From: Algoriphagus sp. AK58
Lineage (GTDB): Bacteria; Bacteroidota; Bacteroidia; Cytophagales; Cyclobacteriaceae
Direction: 5' to 3'
Assembly (NCBI RefSeq): GCF_014324365.1
Contig: NZ_QEIG01000008.1
Span: 682,001 to 746,000, forward strand
Length of the DNA: 64,000 bases
Positions 1 through 12,342 of this stretch are shown in pieces (position 1 is the first letter of the stretch; each line of letters begins with the position of its first letter). The position numbers and the translations under genes were made by a program. The notes below the pieces were generated by a model. The model had not been told where the DNA came from. It did no database searches and worked only from the letters and a program-made list of their open reading frames with translations.

Positions 1-20
1 CTGATTCATTTTGTTTTCGA

Positions 21-2138
21 TTAGGCTTTATCACCTTTTACTTTAGCAATTACCGCTTCGGCAATGTTGCTTGGAACTGGCTCATAGTGAGAGAACGTCA
101 AAGAGGCCGTTGCTCTACCTGAGGTGATGGTTCTCAAGTCCGTCACATAACCGAACAATTCGGACAAAGGAACGCTGGCCTTGACAACGGTAGAGGTACC
201 TTTAGTATCCATACCTTTCATCAATCCTCTTCTTCTGTTCAAATCACCTGTAATAGGACCAGTATATTCATCTGGAGTTACTACGTCCACCGACATGATT
301 GGCTCTAGCAACTGAGGCTTACACTTTTTAGCAGCTTCTTTGAAACCAATTCTTGCTGCCAATTCGAAAGAAAGTGCGTCAGAGTCCACATCGTGGTAAG
401 AACCATGGAACAATTTCACTTTCATTGATTCGATTGGGTAACCTGCCAAAGGACCATTTTTCATAGCTTCTTGGAAACCTTTCTGAACAGGCTGGATAAA
501 TTCCTTAGGAATTACACCACCTACGATCGCATTGACAAAGTCAAGTCCAGGTTTAATTTCACCTGTTTCAGGATCTGGATCTTTAGGTCCCAATTCGAAT
601 ACGATATCAGCAAATTTACCTTTACCACCCGTCTGCTTCTTGTAAACCTCTTTGTGTTCTACTGAACCAAACAAAGCTTCTTTGTAAGCCACCTGAGGAG
701 CACCTTGGTTGATTTCAACCTTAAATTCTCTCTTCAGACGGTCAATGATGATTTCAAGGTGAAGTTCACCCATACCTCTTAAGATAGTCTGACCAGTCTC
801 GTGGTCTGTATTAACCTGAAGGGTAGGATCTTCTTCTACAAGCTTAGAAATCGCCATTCCAAGTTTATCCACATCCGCCTGAGTTTTAGGCTCGATTGCA
901 TAACCGATAACAGGCTCAGGGAACACCATGGATTCCATTACCACTTTACGCTTTTCGTCGCAAAGGGTATCACCCGTTTTGATGTCTTTGAAACCTACCA
1001 CTGCACCGATGTCACCTGCCTCCAGTCTTTCAATTTGGTTCTGCTTGTTGGCATGCATCTGGAACACTCGAGAAATACGCTCTTTATTTCCAGAACGGCT
1101 GTTGAATACATAAGAACCGGATTCCAAAGTACCTGAGTAAGCTCTTACGAAGCAAAGACGGCCCACAAATGGATCGGTAGCAATCTTGAATGCCAAGCCA
1201 ACAAATGGCTCATTGAACTCAGGCTTGATCAGAATTTGCTCTTCCGTATCAAGGGTAGTGGCATACAAGTCATCCTTGTCCAATGGAGAAGGAAGCAATT
1301 CCATCACCAAGTCAAGCATGGTCTGTACACCTTTGTTTTTGAAAGAAGATCCGCACACCATAGGCACAATCTTCATGTCAATTACGGCTTGTCTCAATGC
1401 ATCCAAGATCTCACGCTCAGTAATAGAGTTTGGATCATCGAAGAATTTTTCCATGAGGGACTCATCATACTCCGCAACAGCCTCGAGAAGGTATTCTCTC
1501 CACTGAGCTACGTCTTCCTTCATGTCATCAGGAATTGGAACCACTTCATAGGTCATACCCATATCTGATTCGTTCCAAACCATTCCTCTGTTGTTGATCA
1601 AGTCAACAACACCTTTGAATTTGTCTTCAGCGCCAATTGGAAGCTGCAATGGAACTGCTTTGCTTCCCAACATTTCTCTAACCTGCTTGCACACGTTAAG
1701 GAAATCAGCACCTGCACGGTCCATTTTGTTAACAAAACCGATACGCGCTACTTTATAATTATCAGCCAAACGCCAGTTGGTCTCAGACTGTGGCTCAACA
1801 CCATCCACAGCACTGAACAGGAAAACAAGTCCATCAAGGATCCTCAATGAACGGTTAACTTCTACGGTGAAGTCAACGTGCCCTGGGGTGTCGATGATGT
1901 TAATTTGATATTGATTATTTCTGTAAGGCCAGAAAACGGTAGTAGCTGCAGATGTAATGGTGATACCTCTTTCCTGCTCTTGAGCCATCCAGTCCATTGT
2001 GGCGGCACCTTCGTGTACCTCTCCGATTTTATGGGACTTTCCGGAATAAAAAAGGATACGCTCCGTGGTAGTAGTCTTACCCGCATCAATGTGCGCTGCA
2101 ATACCAATGTTTCTGGTAAATCTTAAATCTCTTGCCAT
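21..2138 (-). CDS. fusA: Elongation factor G
   Basis: Translocation GTPase that moves tRNA and mRNA through the ribosome, and with ribosome recycling factor splits post-termination ribosomes. At 705 residues it has the normal family length. The P-loop AHIDAGKT lies at residues 15-22, followed by the switch motif RGITI and the DTPGHVDF and NKMDRAG GTPase motifs, then domains II to V. It is the last gene of the rpsL-rpsG-fusA operon and starts 5 bp after rpsG, so translation is probably coupled. Family assignment is certain. Some Bacteroidota carry a second EF-G; the ribosomal operon context supports this being the main translational copy. Confidence 0.98.
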   Translation of the reverse strand: MARDLRFTRNIGIAAHIDAGKTTTTERILFYSGKSHKIGEVHEGAATMDWMAQEQERGITITSAATTVFWPYRNNQYQINIIDTPGHVDFTVEVNRSLRILDGLVFLFSAVDGVEPQSETNWRLADNYKVARIGFVNKMDRAGADFLNVCKQVREMLGSKAVPLQLPIGAEDKFKGVVDLINNRGMVWNESDMGMTYEVVPIPDDMKEDVAQWREYLLEAVAEYDESLMEKFFDDPNSITEREILDALRQAVIDMKIVPMVCGSSFKNKGVQTMLDLVMELLPSPLDKDDLYATTLDTEEQILIKPEFNEPFVGLAFKIATDPFVGRLCFVRAYSGTLESGSYVFNSRSGNKERISRVFQMHANKQNQIERLEAGDIGAVVGFKDIKTGDTLCDEKRKVVMESMVFPEPVIGYAIEPKTQADVDKLGMAISKLVEEDPTLQVNTDHETGQTILRGMGELHLEIIIDRLKREFKVEINQGAPQVAYKEALFGSVEHKEVYKKQTGGKGKFADIVFELGPKDPDPETGEIKPGLDFVNAIVGGVIPKEFIQPVQKGFQEAMKNGPLAGYPIESMKVKLFHGSYHDVDSDALSFELAARIGFKEAAKKCKPQLLEPIMSVDVVTPDEYTGPITGDLNRRRGLMKGMDTKGTSTVVKASVPLSELFGYVTDLRTITSGRATASLTFSHYEPVPSNIAEAVIAKVKGDKA

Positions 2139-2143
2139 CCTAA

Positions 2144-2611
2144 TTAAAATCTAAAGTGTGAGAACGCTTTGTTGGCTTCGGCCATTCTGTGGGTATCATC
2201 TTTCTTCTTCACTGCGGCTCCTTCGCCTTTTGCAGCAGCGATGATCTCACCTGCAAGTCTGTCCATCATGGTTTTCTCACCTCTTTTACGAGCATAGGTG
2301 ATCATCCACTTGATCCCAAGGGACATCTTTCGTTCAGGTCTTACTTCCATAGGAACCTGGAATGTAGCACCACCAACTCTACGACTCTTCACCTCTACGG
2401 ATGGAGCAATATTGTTAAGCGCTTTTTTCCAAACTTCAAGACCATTCTCACCTACTTTGGATTCTACCTTTGCTACCGCATCGTAGAAAATGTTGTAAGC
2501 AATACTCTTCTTCCCGTCGATCATCAGACAGTTTACAAACTTGGTTACCAAAGTATCATTGAACTTTGGGTCAGGAAGAATATATCTCTTCTTTGGTTTC
2601 GCTTTTCTCAT
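2144..2611 (-). CDS. rpsG: 30S ribosomal protein S7
   Basis: Primary 16S rRNA-binding protein that nucleates assembly of the 30S head and lies near the E site. The 155-residue product has the expected length and conserved blocks, including [15 protein letters not shown] near the N terminus and a C terminus ending in FSHFRF. It lies 19 bp downstream of rpsL and 5 bp upstream of fusA, the standard str operon order. In Escherichia coli S7 represses its own operon; no equivalent binding structure was identified here. Confidence 0.98.
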   Translation of the reverse strand: MRKAKPKKRYILPDPKFNDTLVTKFVNCLMIDGKKSIAYNIFYDAVAKVESKVGENGLEVWKKALNNIAPSVEVKSRRVGGATFQVPMEVRPERKMSLGIKWMITYARKRGEKTMMDRLAGEIIAAAKGEGAAVKKKDDTHRMAEANKAFSHFRF

Positions 2612-2630
2612 TTCTTCTTAAAGTGTTTTG

Positions 2631-3044
2631 TTATTTCTTCTTGCCTGGAGCTGCAGCAGGGGCACCCTTACCAGCTTTAGGTCTTTTAGCACCGTACTTG
2701 GAGCGACCTTGCTTACGGTCTTTAACTCCGGCAGTATCCAATGCACCGCGGATGATGTGATATCTCACACCTGGAAGATCCTTCACACGACCACCTCTGA
2801 TCAATACGATGGAGTGTTCTTGAAGATTGTGACCTTCACCTGGAATGTAAGCGTTCACTTCTTTTCCATTAGTCAATCTTACCCTTGCCACCTTTCTCAT
2901 AGCAGAGTTAGGCTTCTTAGGGGTCGTAGTGTATACTCTGGTACAAACTCCTCTACGCTGTGGACATGCATCCAATGCTCTAGATTTCGATTTGATTTCC
3001 AGTGTATTTCTACCTTTTCTTACTAGCTGTTGAATAGTAGGCAT
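2631..3044 (-). CDS. rpsL: 30S ribosomal protein S12
   Basis: Decoding-centre protein of the 30S subunit. The 137-residue product carries the conserved loop [16 protein letters not shown] with lysines at residues 43-44, so the classical streptomycin-resistance positions look wild type. The C terminus ends in an Ala/Pro/Lys-rich tail (APGKKK) typical of Bacteroidota. It is first gene of the rpsL-rpsG-fusA operon, and a consensus promoter lies about 50 bp upstream, which separates the operon from the rpoBC block although all these genes are collinear. Confidence 0.98.
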   Translation of the reverse strand: MPTIQQLVRKGRNTLEIKSKSRALDACPQRRGVCTRVYTTTPKKPNSAMRKVARVRLTNGKEVNAYIPGEGHNLQEHSIVLIRGGRVKDLPGVRYHIIRGALDTAGVKDRKQGRSKYGAKRPKAGKGAPAAAPGKKK

Positions 3045-3091
3045 TAACTGATAAAATTTAGTTTTCCTGTAAACTGTTAATTTTTGGACTG

Positions 3092-3122
3092 CAAAGGTAC
3101 AAGAAGTAATAAGAGTAACAAA
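3092..3122 (-). promoter_or_regulatory. Promoter of rpsL-rpsG-fusA
   Basis: Reading the minus strand, TTTG (3119-3122) is followed after exactly 19 bp by TACCTTTG (3092-3099). This is a perfect fit to the Bacteroidota sigma-A promoter TTTG-N19-TAnnTTTG. It sits in the gap between DUF3467 and rpsL and predicts a transcription start near 3085, giving a leader of about 40 nt. Confidence 0.82.
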
Positions 3123-3142
3123 ATTAAGCAGTTATATTTTTG

Positions 3143-3457
3143 TTAGGCCTCACCGGGAGTACCGAATGAAATAGGGAAGGTAGGTGCCCCCCCGCCTTGG
3201 CTTATTTTTCCAAAAGCAGCCTCATACTTTTCAATGTTATCCTTTAATGCTGCAAGTAATCGCTTGGCATGATCTGGAGTTATGATAACTCTTGATTTAA
3301 CCTTTGCCTTTGGCACTCCGGGCATTAATCGGATAAAGTCAATGACAAACTCCGAATTGGAGTGTGCAATCATGGCTAAATTTGAATAAACTCCTTCGGC
3401 GATTTCCTCAGAAAGTTCCACATTGATTTGTTGGTCGTTTTTATTTGGATCTTGCAT
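3143..3457 (-). CDS. DUF3467 family protein
   Basis: Small cytoplasmic protein of 104 residues belonging to the DUF3467 family, of unknown biochemical role. The sequence contains the family core (EGVYSNLAMIAHSNSEFVIDF, then LMPGVPKAKVKSRVIITPDH and a hydrophilic helix) and a Gly/Pro-rich tail. It lies between the rpoC terminator and the rpsL promoter. This is a recurrent position in Bacteroidota, which suggests a role linked to transcription or translation, but that is inference. No clear promoter was found between the rpoC terminator and its start, so it may depend on read-through. Confidence 0.85.
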   Translation of the reverse strand: MQDPNKNDQQINVELSEEIAEGVYSNLAMIAHSNSEFVIDFIRLMPGVPKAKVKSRVIITPDHAKRLLAALKDNIEKYEAAFGKISQGGGAPTFPISFGTPGEA

Positions 3458-3469
3458 GGTTGAGTAAGA

Positions 3470-3503
3470 TTAAAAAAGGCCTGTACATGACATACAGGCC
3501 TTT
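3470..3503 (-). terminator. Terminator after rpoC
   Basis: Perfect 11-bp stem (AAAGGCCTGTA / TACAGGCCTTT, 3475-3485 and 3493-3503) with a 7-nt loop. On the minus strand it is followed by a run of six T. It ends the secE-to-rpoC transcript before DUF3467. Confidence 0.88.
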
Positions 3504-3523
3504 CATTTAATATAGATTTCTAC

Positions 3524-6500
3524 TTAGAGAATTGCCTCACTAGACTTCCTGGAAGAAGTTCTTTCCATGTTTTCAGAAAGCTTCTCATATTCTTCCTTAG
3601 AGCCTACGATCATGCTTTGGAATCTTCTCTGTCCGGTACCGGCAGGAATTAAGTGCCCAACGATAACGTTTTCTTTCAATCCCAATAGCTCATCACGCTT
3701 ACCTCTGATTGCCGCTTCAGAAAGCACCTTGGTTGTTTCCTGGAAGGAGGCTGCAGAAATAAAGCTTTCAGTACCCAAAGAAGCTGCCGTGATACCTTGC
3801 AGAGTTGGAGCAGAAACAGCTGTTTCGGCATCTCTTACCTGAACAAGTTTCAAATCCTTACGCTTTAAGCTGGAATTTTCATCTCTCAGTCTTCTTGCAG
3901 AAATGATCATACCTGGCTTAAGAGTGGAAGAATCTCCTGCATCCATGACCACTTTCTTATCAAGGATGTTGTCGTTTTCCTCACGGAATGCCCACTTATC
4001 GACTACTTGGCCCTGCAAGAAGTTTGTATCACCTGCATCAAGGATCTCCACTTTTTGCATCATCTGGGATACAATTACCTCGATGTGCTTGTCGTTGATT
4101 TTTACACCCTGAAGTCGATAAACTTCCTGAATTTCGTTAACCAAGTACTCCTGAACGGCCGTCGGTCCTTTGATCGCCAGAATATCGCTTGGAGTGATGG
4201 CACCGTCGGACAATGGCTCACCGGCACGTATAAAGTCATTTTCCTGAACCAAAATGTGCTTGGACAAGGAAACCATGTATTTCTTGATCACTCCGTCCTT
4301 AGATTCGATGATGATTTCACGGTTACCTCGCTTGATACCACCATAGGTTACCACACCATCGATCTCAGAAACCACCGCAGGGTTGGATGGATTTCTGGCT
4401 TCGAACAATTCAGTAACTCGTGGAAGACCTCCAGTAATGTCTCTTGTTTTACCAACAGATCTAGGGATTTTTACCAAGATTTGTCCGGCTTTCACTTTCT
4501 CACCAGCTTCTACAGCCAGGTGCGCACCAACTGGAATATTGTATCCCTTTGAATCTTCACCATAGTTGATAACGATTGCCGGGTTTTTGGTTCTGTCCTT
4601 GGTTTCAATGATTACTTTTTCACGGAAACCAGTCTGATCATCGGCCACTTCTTTGTAGGTAATTCCTTCTACAATTGCCTCAAATTCGACCGTACCGTCA
4701 AATTCGGAAAGAATGACCGCGTTGTATGGATCCCAAGTACAGAGTGATTCACCTTTGGAAATCTTCTGTCCATCTTTCACATTAAGGATAGCACCATAAG
4801 GCACGTGGTTTGAAACCAATGTCTTTCCTGTCTTTGGATCGTTGATTTTGATTTCACCCGAACGGCCCATTACCACAGTTACAGGTTCACCATCTCTATT
4901 GGTAGTCTCGATGTACCTTAATTCTTCTTCAAACTCAACCACACCATCAAACTTAGCATTGATGCTGGCATCTACCGCCATGTTGGAAGCAGTACCACCC
5001 ACGTGGAAAGTTCTCAAAGTCAACTGAGTACCAGGTTCACCGATGGATTGTGCTGCAATAACACCTACTGCCTCACCTGCCTGAACCATTTTACCAGTTG
5101 CAAGATTTCGCCCGTAACACTTAGAACAAACTCCTCTTCGAGTTTCGCAGGTCAATACAGATCTGATTTCTACCTCTTCGATGGAGGATTCATCGACACG
5201 CTTTGCGATCTCGTCTGTGATTTCTACACCGGCTGGTATGATCAACTCATCCGTAGCTAAATCATAGACATCATGCACAGAAACTCTTCCAAGGATTCTT
5301 TCAGAAAGAGGCTCAACGATTTCGTCATTGTCTTTCAATGGCTGAACAACTAAGCCTCTCAAAGTACCGCAATCCTCTTCGGTCACGATCATATCTTGGG
5401 CTACGTCAACCAGACGACGAGTCAAATAACCGGCGTCAGCAGTTTTAAGCGCAGTATCGGCAAGACCTTTACGTGCACCATGCGTAGAAATGAAGTACTC
5501 CAATACATCCAGACCTTCTTTGAAGTTGGAAAGGATTGGGTTTTCAATGATTTCACCTACTGAGCCTTGAAGGTTTTTCTGAGGCTTGGCCATCAGACCT
5601 CTCATACCACCCAGCTGTCTGATTTGCTCTCTAGAACCTCGAGCTCCTGAGTGCATCATCATGTAGATGGCATTGAATCCTTGCTTGTCCTCTTCCATCT
5701 TCTTCATCAGATTGTTAGTCAAATGAGAGTTGGTACGAGTCCAAATATCAATTACCTGATTGTAACGCTCGTTATCGGTGATCAGACCCATGAGGTAGTT
5801 ATTCCAAACTTGGTCTACTTCCTCTTTCGCTTTAGCGATCATCGGCTCTTTTTCCTCAGGAATGATTACGTCATTCAAGCCCATGGAAAGTCCACCTTGG
5901 TATGCCATCTGGAAACCTAGATGCTTGATATCATCGAGGAATTGTGCAGTTCTGGCAATGCCACACACTTTTACTACCTCAGCGATGATTTGCTGAAGTT
6001 TTTTCTTGGTCAAAAGCTCGTTTACGTAACCAACCTCCTCAGGAACAAACTGATTGAAAATCAATCGACCAGCAACTGTCTCAATAATTTGTTCTTTTAT
6101 CTCGCCTTCGGAAGTTCTTACTTTTACTTTACACTTGATGTTGGCATGCTTAGAAATCTTACCTTCATTCAGTGCAATTATCACTTCTTCAGTGCTGTAG
6201 AAAGTCATTCCTTCACCAGCTACTGGTTCTTCAGGTGTAGACTTCTTGCCTTTGGTCACATAATAAAGACCCAAAACCATGTCCTGAGAAGGCACCGTAA
6301 TAGGAGCACCGTTGGCAGGGTTGAGGATATTATGTGCAGAAAGCATCAACGTTGAAGCTTCCAAAATCGCTTCATGACCCAGTGGTACGTGTACCGCCAT
6401 CTGGTCACCGTCAAAGTCAGCGTTGAACGCGGTACATACCAACGGGTGAAGCTGAATCGCTTTTCCTTCGATCAATTTTGGCTGGAAAGCTTGGATACCC

Positions 6501-7837
6501 AACCTGTGAAGAGTTGGGGCACGGTTAAGGAGAACAGGGTGTCCTTTCAATACGTTTTCCAAAATATCCCAAACCACAGGATCTTTGCGATCCACAATTT
6601 TCTTGGCAGACTTTACCGTCTTTACAATGCCTCTTTCAATCAGTTTTCTGATGATAAATGGCTTGAAAAGTTCGGCTGCCATATTTTTAGGAAGACCACA
6701 CTCGTGAAGCTTCAATTCAGGACCCACGACGATTACAGATCGACCGGAGTAATCCACACGCTTACCGAGCAAGTTTTGACGGAATCGACCTTGCTTACCT
6801 TTCAACATGTCCGAAAGGGACTTCAAGGCACGGTTACCATCGGATCTTACCGCATTTACTTTTCTGGAGTTATCAAAAAGTGAATCCACAGCTTCCTGCA
6901 ACATTCGCTTTTCGTTTCTCAAGATCACCTCAGGAGCTTTGATATCGATCAATCTCTTAAGACGGTTATTTCTGATGATTACTCTTCTGTAGAGATCATT
7001 CAAATCGGAAGTTGCAAAACGACCTCCGTCCAAAGGAACCAATGGACGCAATTCCGGTGGAATAACAGGAACCATTCGGACTACCATCCACTCCGGACGG
7101 TTTTCGATACGGGTTCTTGCATCACGGAATGCTTCTACTACTTTCAGACGTTTTAAGGCTTCTGCCTTACGCTGCTGAGAAGTATCGGTAGCTGCTTGGT
7201 GACGTAGGGAGTACGAAAGATCATCCAAATCCAATCTTGCCAACAACATTTCCAAAGCTTCAGCGCCCATTTTGGCGATGAATTTATTTGGATCGTCATC
7301 ATCAAGCATGTGGTTTTCCTTAGGAAGCTTGTCCATGATGTCCAAGTACTCATCTTCAGTCAAGAAATCGAGGTATTGAACACCTTCTTCTGCCTTGATA
7401 CCTGCCTGAACTACCACATAGCGCTCATAGTACACGATCTGATCCAACTTCTTGGTAGGAAGACCTAGGAGGTAACCAATTTTATTAGGAAGAGACTTGA
7501 AGTACCAGATATGAGCTACAGGAACCACCAATTCAATGTGGCCCATACGCTCACGGCGTACTTTTTTCTCGGTCACTTCCACGCCACAACGGTCGCAGAT
7601 GATGCCTTTATATCTGATTCGCTTGTACTTACCACAATGACATTCCCAATCTTTCACAGGACCGAAGATTCGCTCACAGAACAATCCACCCATTTCAGGC
7701 TTGTATGTTCGGTAGTTGATGGTCTCTGGCTGGGTTACCTCACCATTTGAGCTATCCAAAATAGATTCTGGAGAGGCCAAGCTGATGGTAACTCGGGAGA
7801 AATCGTTGTTGAGTTTTTTATTTTTTCTAAACGACAT
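3524..7837 (-). CDS. rpoC: DNA-directed RNA polymerase subunit beta'
   Basis: Largest catalytic subunit of RNA polymerase, 1437 residues. The N-terminal zinc site is visible as C66, C68, C81 and C84, and the active-site magnesium loop NADFDGDQM is present, as are the bridge-helix and trigger-loop regions ([14 protein letters not shown]) and a second cysteine cluster ([16 protein letters not shown]). It lies 47 bp downstream of rpoB. The spacer contains a small GC-rich imperfect hairpin (about 7858-7874) without a T tract, so it is not a terminator. The length is typical of Bacteroidota rather than Proteobacteria. Confidence 0.99.
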   Translation of the reverse strand: MSFRKNKKLNNDFSRVTISLASPESILDSSNGEVTQPETINYRTYKPEMGGLFCERIFGPVKDWECHCGKYKRIRYKGIICDRCGVEVTEKKVRRERMGHIELVVPVAHIWYFKSLPNKIGYLLGLPTKKLDQIVYYERYVVVQAGIKAEEGVQYLDFLTEDEYLDIMDKLPKENHMLDDDDPNKFIAKMGAEALEMLLARLDLDDLSYSLRHQAATDTSQQRKAEALKRLKVVEAFRDARTRIENRPEWMVVRMVPVIPPELRPLVPLDGGRFATSDLNDLYRRVIIRNNRLKRLIDIKAPEVILRNEKRMLQEAVDSLFDNSRKVNAVRSDGNRALKSLSDMLKGKQGRFRQNLLGKRVDYSGRSVIVVGPELKLHECGLPKNMAAELFKPFIIRKLIERGIVKTVKSAKKIVDRKDPVVWDILENVLKGHPVLLNRAPTLHRLGIQAFQPKLIEGKAIQLHPLVCTAFNADFDGDQMAVHVPLGHEAILEASTLMLSAHNILNPANGAPITVPSQDMVLGLYYVTKGKKSTPEEPVAGEGMTFYSTEEVIIALNEGKISKHANIKCKVKVRTSEGEIKEQIIETVAGRLIFNQFVPEEVGYVNELLTKKKLQQIIAEVVKVCGIARTAQFLDDIKHLGFQMAYQGGLSMGLNDVIIPEEKEPMIAKAKEEVDQVWNNYLMGLITDNERYNQVIDIWTRTNSHLTNNLMKKMEEDKQGFNAIYMMMHSGARGSREQIRQLGGMRGLMAKPQKNLQGSVGEIIENPILSNFKEGLDVLEYFISTHGARKGLADTALKTADAGYLTRRLVDVAQDMIVTEEDCGTLRGLVVQPLKDNDEIVEPLSERILGRVSVHDVYDLATDELIIPAGVEITDEIAKRVDESSIEEVEIRSVLTCETRRGVCSKCYGRNLATGKMVQAGEAVGVIAAQSIGEPGTQLTLRTFHVGGTASNMAVDASINAKFDGVVEFEEELRYIETTNRDGEPVTVVMGRSGEIKINDPKTGKTLVSNHVPYGAILNVKDGQKISKGESLCTWDPYNAVILSEFDGTVEFEAIVEGITYKEVADDQTGFREKVIIETKDRTKNPAIVINYGEDSKGYNIPVGAHLAVEAGEKVKAGQILVKIPRSVGKTRDITGGLPRVTELFEARNPSNPAVVSEIDGVVTYGGIKRGNREIIIESKDGVIKKYMVSLSKHILVQENDFIRAGEPLSDGAITPSDILAIKGPTAVQEYLVNEIQEVYRLQGVKINDKHIEVIVSQMMQKVEILDAGDTNFLQGQVVDKWAFREENDNILDKKVVMDAGDSSTLKPGMIISARRLRDENSSLKRKDLKLVQVRDAETAVSAPTLQGITAASLGTESFISAASFQETTKVLSEAAIRGKRDELLGLKENVIVGHLIPAGTGQRRFQSMIVGSKEEYEKLSENMERTSSRKSSEAIL

Positions 7838-7884
7838 AATTTTTTGAGATATGTTCAGGGCGGTTGCCCGCCCTATGAGCCAAA

Positions 7885-10800
7885 TTAATCGAGGGTAATT
7901 TCAAGAGCCAAGCCTCTCAACTCATGAACCAATACATTGAATGATTCAGGGATGTTTGGCTTAGGAAGGTTTTCACCTTTCACGATTGCTTCGTAAGCTT
8001 TCGCTCTACCGATTACGTCATCAGACTTCACAGTCAAGATTTCCTGAAGGACATGAGATGCACCGAATGCTTCAAGTGCCCAAACTTCCATTTCTCCGAA
8101 TCGCTGACCACCAAACTGTGCTTTACCACCGAGTGGTTGCTGAGTGATGAGAGAGTATGGACCAATGGAACGAGCGTGCATCTTGTCGTCTACCAAGTGG
8201 CCAAGTTTCAACATATAAGCAACACCTACTGTCACTGGCTGATCGAATCTGTTTCCAGAAAGTCCATCATATAGGTAAGTTCTTCCATAAGCCGGAAGGC
8301 CTGCCGCTTCTAGTTCTGCTGAAACCTCTTCAAGAGACGCTCCATCAAAGATTGGAGTTGCATATTTCTTACCAAGCTTTTGACCTGCCCATGCAAGAAC
8401 GGTCTCGAAAATCTGACCTATGTTCATTCGGGAAGGTACACCCAGCGGGTTCAATACAATATCCATAGGGGTACCGTCTTCAAGGAATGGCATATCCTCG
8501 TCTCTTACAATACGAGCTACGATACCTTTGTTACCGTGACGACCCGCCATTTTATCACCTACTTTAAGCTTACGCTTCTTAGCAATGTAAACTTTGGCAA
8601 GCTGAACAATACCTGCAGGCAATTCATCCCCAACTTCCAAAGTGAAGCGGTCACGCTTGAATCTACCGGAGATCTCATTTCTGGAATTGGTGTAGTTTTT
8701 CACCAACTTCACGATAAGTCCATTGGTATGTGCATCCTCTGTCCAGTCATCCAACACGATGTCTGAAATCAGGTTTGCTTCCTCAGGTACATTGTAATTT
8801 GACTCGTCTCTGTATGGGTTCTTAGCAGGGAAGAGGTTATTCTCAATGTTTTTGGCATTGAACTTCACTCCTTTGCTGATAATCTCATCACCGAACTTGT
8901 GCTTTACACCTTGTGAAGTTTTACCATCAAGCAAAGTCACCAACTTGTTGATCATTCGGGCACGGATACCCAACAAATCCTTGGAATATTTCGCCTTTAA
9001 TTTCTCCACTTCAGCCTTGGACTTGGCTCTGTTGTCCTTGTCTTTCTTAGGTCTGGAGAAAAGTTTGGTTTCGATCACCACACCATTTAGAGACGGAGAA
9101 GCTTTCAAAGAAGCGTCTTTCACATCACCTGCTTTGTCACCGAAGATCGCTCTGAGGAGTTTTTCTTCAGGGGTTGGATCCGTTTCACCTTTTGGAGTGA
9201 TTTTACCGATGATGATATCACCTTCTTTCACTTCAGCACCTACTCGGATAATACCGTTTTCGTCAAGGTGTTTAACAGCTTCTTCAGAAACGTTTGGAAT
9301 TTCAGAAGTCAATTCTTCTTCACCACGCTTGGTGTCCCGAACTTCCAACTGGAATTCCTCTACGTGGATAGATGTAAAGATATCCTCACGAACCACTCGC
9401 TCAGAGATTACAATCGCATCCTCGAAGTTATATCCTTGCCATGGCATGTAGGCCACTTTGAGATTTTTACCGAGAGCAAGCTCACCTTTGTTAGTAGAAT
9501 ATCCTTCCACAAGTACCTGGCCTTTTTGAACTCGTTCTCCTTTCAGAACTAGAGGAGTCAAGTTAATGGTGGTATCTTGGTTAGTTCTTCTGAATTTAAT
9601 CAAGTCGTAGGTTCTGTATTCGTCAGAGAAGTTGACCAGAAGCTCATCTGAAGTCAAGTCATACTTGATTCTGATTTTCTTCGCGTCCACATAATCTACG
9701 ACACCATCAGCCTCTGCGATAATCAACGCTCGGGAATCAATAGCCGCTTTACCTTCCAGACCCGTACCAACGATTGGTGCCTCTGGCTTTAACAGAGGAA
9801 CAGCCTGACGCTGCATGTTAGATCCCATCAAAGCCCGGTTAGCATCATCATGCTCCAAGAAAGGAATCAAAGAAGCTGCAACGGACACGATTTGATTTGG
9901 AGCAACGTCCATGTAAGAAATCTCACTTGGTTCCAATACCGGGAAATCACCTTCAAATCTTGCCTTTACTTTTTCATTTATAAAGGATCCACTTTCATCC
10001 AGTGGCGCGTTAGCCTGAGCAATATTGTTATTGTCTTCCTCCTCAGCGGTCAAAAACACAATATCTTCAGACTTCATACCCACTTTGCCGTTTTCCACTT
10101 TTCGATAAGGAGTCTCAAGGAATCCCATGGAATTGACTTTGGCATGGACACAAAGTGACGAAATCAGACCAATGTTTGGACCTTCGGGTGTTTCAATGGT
10201 GCAAAGACGACCATAGTGGGTATAGTGTACGTCTCGAACTTCGAAACCAGCTCTTTCTCGAGAGAGACCACCTGGACCCAAAGCTGAAAGCCTTCTCTTG
10301 TGAGTAAGTTCAGCCAGAGGGTTAGTCTGATCCATGAACTGAGAAAGCTGGTTTGTACCAAAGAATGAATTGATCACCGAAGAAAGGGTACGAGCATTGA
10401 TCAAATCGACCGGCTTGAAATCTTCGTTGTCTCGAACGTTCATTCTTTCCCGGATTGTTCTTGCCATTCTGGCCAGACCCACTCCAAATTGGCTGTAGAG
10501 CTGCTCTCCTACTGTTCGAACTCGTCTGTTGGACAAGTGATCAATATCATCAACTACAGCTTTGGAGTTTATCAAACCGATCAGATATTTTACGATCGAG
10601 ATGATATCTTCTTTCGTCAATACAATCTTGTCAGGCTCGATATCCAGTCCCAATTTTTTATTGATCCGATATCTACCTACCTCACCTAAATCATAACGCT
10701 TGTCTGAGAAGAACAAGCTTTGGATTACTTCACGTGCAGTAGCTTCATCCGGAGCTTCCGTATTTCGGAGTTGGCGATAGATTACTTCAACCGCCTCTTT

Positions 10801-11760
10801 CTCCGAATTTGAATTGTCTTTTTGTAATGTATTATAGATGATAGAGAAATCAGCCACATTCACATCTTCTCTATGGAGAATGATGGATTTGGAGCCTGAA
10901 TCCAAAATCATTTCGATATCTTCTTCAGTAAGAACAGTATCACGCTCAAGCAAAACCTCATTTCTGTCGATAGACACTACCTCACCGGTATCCTCATCCA
11001 CAAAGTCCTCCACCCAAGTTCTCAAAACTCTTGCGGCAAGTTTTCGCCCAGCAGCTTTTTTCAAAGCAGCTTTTGTAGCAGGAACTTCTTCTGATAGTCC
11101 AAATAGATCCAGGATATCTTTATCAGAACCATAACCAATTGCTCTTAAAAGGGTAGTAACTGGGAACTTTTTCTTACGATCGATGTAGGCATACATGACA
11201 TTGTTGATATCAGTAGCAAATTCGATCCAAGAACCTTTGAAAGGAATAATTCTCGCAGAATAAAGCTTTGTACCATTTGTGTGCTTGCTTTGAGCAAAAA
11301 ATACACCCGGTGAACGGTGCAACTGGGAAACAATAACTCTCTCAGCCCCATTGATCACAAATGAGCCTTTCTCGGTCATGTATGGCAGATTGCCAAGAAA
11401 CACTTCTTGTTCGATAGTTTCGAAATCCTCATTGTCCTCATCATGACAAAGCAATCTCAATTTAGCCTTGAGAGGTACAGAATAGGTCAATCCACGATCG
11501 ATGCACTCCTCAACACTGTATTTTGGAGGATCGACAGCATAATCAATAAATTCCAAAGTAAAGTTTTCTCTGGAATCACTGATTGGGAAGTTTTCAGCAA
11601 AAACCTTAAATAACCCGTCTGCCCGGCGCTTCTCAGCAGGAGTATCCAGCTGGAAAAAGTCTTTAAAAGACTGTAGCTGAATATCGAGAAAATCGGGATA
11701 GTCTTTGACCACCTTAATGGAGGAGAAACTTTTCCTTTCGGTTTGATTCTTGATAGCCAA
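7885..11760 (-). CDS. rpoB: DNA-directed RNA polymerase subunit beta
   Basis: Second catalytic subunit of RNA polymerase, 1291 residues. The rifampicin-binding cluster reads [19 protein letters not shown] followed by [14 protein letters not shown], with the usual D, H and S positions unaltered, so the sequence looks rifampicin sensitive. The C-terminal motifs [20 protein letters not shown] and RHGNKGIVA are present. It follows rplL after 157 bp; that spacer holds an attenuator-like hairpin, the expected arrangement for adjusting polymerase levels relative to L7/L12. Confidence 0.99.
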   Translation of the reverse strand: MAIKNQTERKSFSSIKVVKDYPDFLDIQLQSFKDFFQLDTPAEKRRADGLFKVFAENFPISDSRENFTLEFIDYAVDPPKYSVEECIDRGLTYSVPLKAKLRLLCHDEDNEDFETIEQEVFLGNLPYMTEKGSFVINGAERVIVSQLHRSPGVFFAQSKHTNGTKLYSARIIPFKGSWIEFATDINNVMYAYIDRKKKFPVTTLLRAIGYGSDKDILDLFGLSEEVPATKAALKKAAGRKLAARVLRTWVEDFVDEDTGEVVSIDRNEVLLERDTVLTEEDIEMILDSGSKSIILHREDVNVADFSIIYNTLQKDNSNSEKEAVEVIYRQLRNTEAPDEATAREVIQSLFFSDKRYDLGEVGRYRINKKLGLDIEPDKIVLTKEDIISIVKYLIGLINSKAVVDDIDHLSNRRVRTVGEQLYSQFGVGLARMARTIRERMNVRDNEDFKPVDLINARTLSSVINSFFGTNQLSQFMDQTNPLAELTHKRRLSALGPGGLSRERAGFEVRDVHYTHYGRLCTIETPEGPNIGLISSLCVHAKVNSMGFLETPYRKVENGKVGMKSEDIVFLTAEEEDNNNIAQANAPLDESGSFINEKVKARFEGDFPVLEPSEISYMDVAPNQIVSVAASLIPFLEHDDANRALMGSNMQRQAVPLLKPEAPIVGTGLEGKAAIDSRALIIAEADGVVDYVDAKKIRIKYDLTSDELLVNFSDEYRTYDLIKFRRTNQDTTINLTPLVLKGERVQKGQVLVEGYSTNKGELALGKNLKVAYMPWQGYNFEDAIVISERVVREDIFTSIHVEEFQLEVRDTKRGEEELTSEIPNVSEEAVKHLDENGIIRVGAEVKEGDIIIGKITPKGETDPTPEEKLLRAIFGDKAGDVKDASLKASPSLNGVVIETKLFSRPKKDKDNRAKSKAEVEKLKAKYSKDLLGIRARMINKLVTLLDGKTSQGVKHKFGDEIISKGVKFNAKNIENNLFPAKNPYRDESNYNVPEEANLISDIVLDDWTEDAHTNGLIVKLVKNYTNSRNEISGRFKRDRFTLEVGDELPAGIVQLAKVYIAKKRKLKVGDKMAGRHGNKGIVARIVRDEDMPFLEDGTPMDIVLNPLGVPSRMNIGQIFETVLAWAGQKLGKKYATPIFDGASLEEVSAELEAAGLPAYGRTYLYDGLSGNRFDQPVTVGVAYMLKLGHLVDDKMHARSIGPYSLITQQPLGGKAQFGGQRFGEMEVWALEAFGASHVLQEILTVKSDDVIGRAKAYEAIVKGENLPKPNIPESFNVLVHELRGLALEITLD

Positions 11761-11852
11761 GGTAGTGTATAGTTTAATAGTGAAATTAAATATTGGAAAG
11801 CGACAATTGTTGCTTGAAATAATGCAATTTTAAACCTGTGCATAAACAGGAA

Positions 11853-11879
11853 AAGACCTGACTAAAATAGTCAGGTCTT
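11853..11879 (-). terminator. Attenuator-type hairpin between rplL and rpoB
   Basis: Perfect 12-bp stem (AAGACCTGACTA / TAGTCAGGTCTT, 11853-11864 and 11868-11879) with a 3-nt loop. On the minus strand it is followed by only a short T run. A second small hairpin, CCTGT/ACAGG (11835-11850), follows. Because rpoBC has no visible promoter of its own, this is best read as a partial terminator that lowers rpoBC expression relative to the ribosomal genes. Confidence 0.7.
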
Positions 11880-11917
11880 CGGGCTAATCCCTAACCTAAA
11901 GGCCAGAGATCAGCAAA

Positions 11918-12301
11918 TTATTTGATCTCTACTTCAGCACCAGCTTCTTCAAGAGACTTCTTCAAAGCCTCAGCTTCGTCCTTAGCAACACCTTCTTTCA
12001 AAGGCTTTGGAGCAGCATCAACAAGATCTTTGGCTTCTTTCAGACCAAGACCAGTCAATTCTTTAACCAATTTAACTACAGCAAGCTTCTGAGCACCAGC
12101 TGATTTCAAGATAACGTCGAAAGAAGTCTTTTCCTCTTCAGCAGGAGCTTCACCAGCACCAGCACCACCAGCAGCAACTACTACAGCACCAGCTGCAGCA
12201 GGCTCGATGCCATACTGATCCTTAAGGATATCCGTCAATTCTTTAACTTCTTTTACAGTCAAGTTTACCAACTGTTCTGCAAGTTGTGTAAGATCTGCCA
12301 T
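11918..12301 (-). CDS. rplL: 50S ribosomal protein L7/L12
   Basis: Acidic stalk protein that recruits translation GTPases to the ribosome. The 127 residues show the N-terminal dimerisation domain, an Ala/Gly-rich hinge (about residues 36-52), and the C-terminal domain with [30 protein letters not shown] and a terminal VEIK. It lies 41 bp after rplJ. Several copies per ribosome are needed, which fits the attenuator placed directly downstream, before rpoB. Confidence 0.98.
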   Translation of the reverse strand: MADLTQLAEQLVNLTVKEVKELTDILKDQYGIEPAAAGAVVVAAGGAGAGEAPAEEEKTSFDVILKSAGAQKLAVVKLVKELTGLGLKEAKDLVDAAPKPLKEGVAKDEAEALKKSLEEAGAEVEIK

Positions 12302-12342
12302 TGTATTAATTATTTAATTGTTTTTTGAATGATTTGATAAGA

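Noticed and set aside
7858-7874. GC-rich hairpin between rpoB and rpoC
   Set aside because: AGGCGG/CCGCCCT has a bulge and no T tract; not a terminator, and the two genes need to be co-expressed.
8846-9451. 201-codon plus-strand frame opposite rpoB
   Set aside because: Ser-rich antisense translation of rpoB; coding strand is certain.
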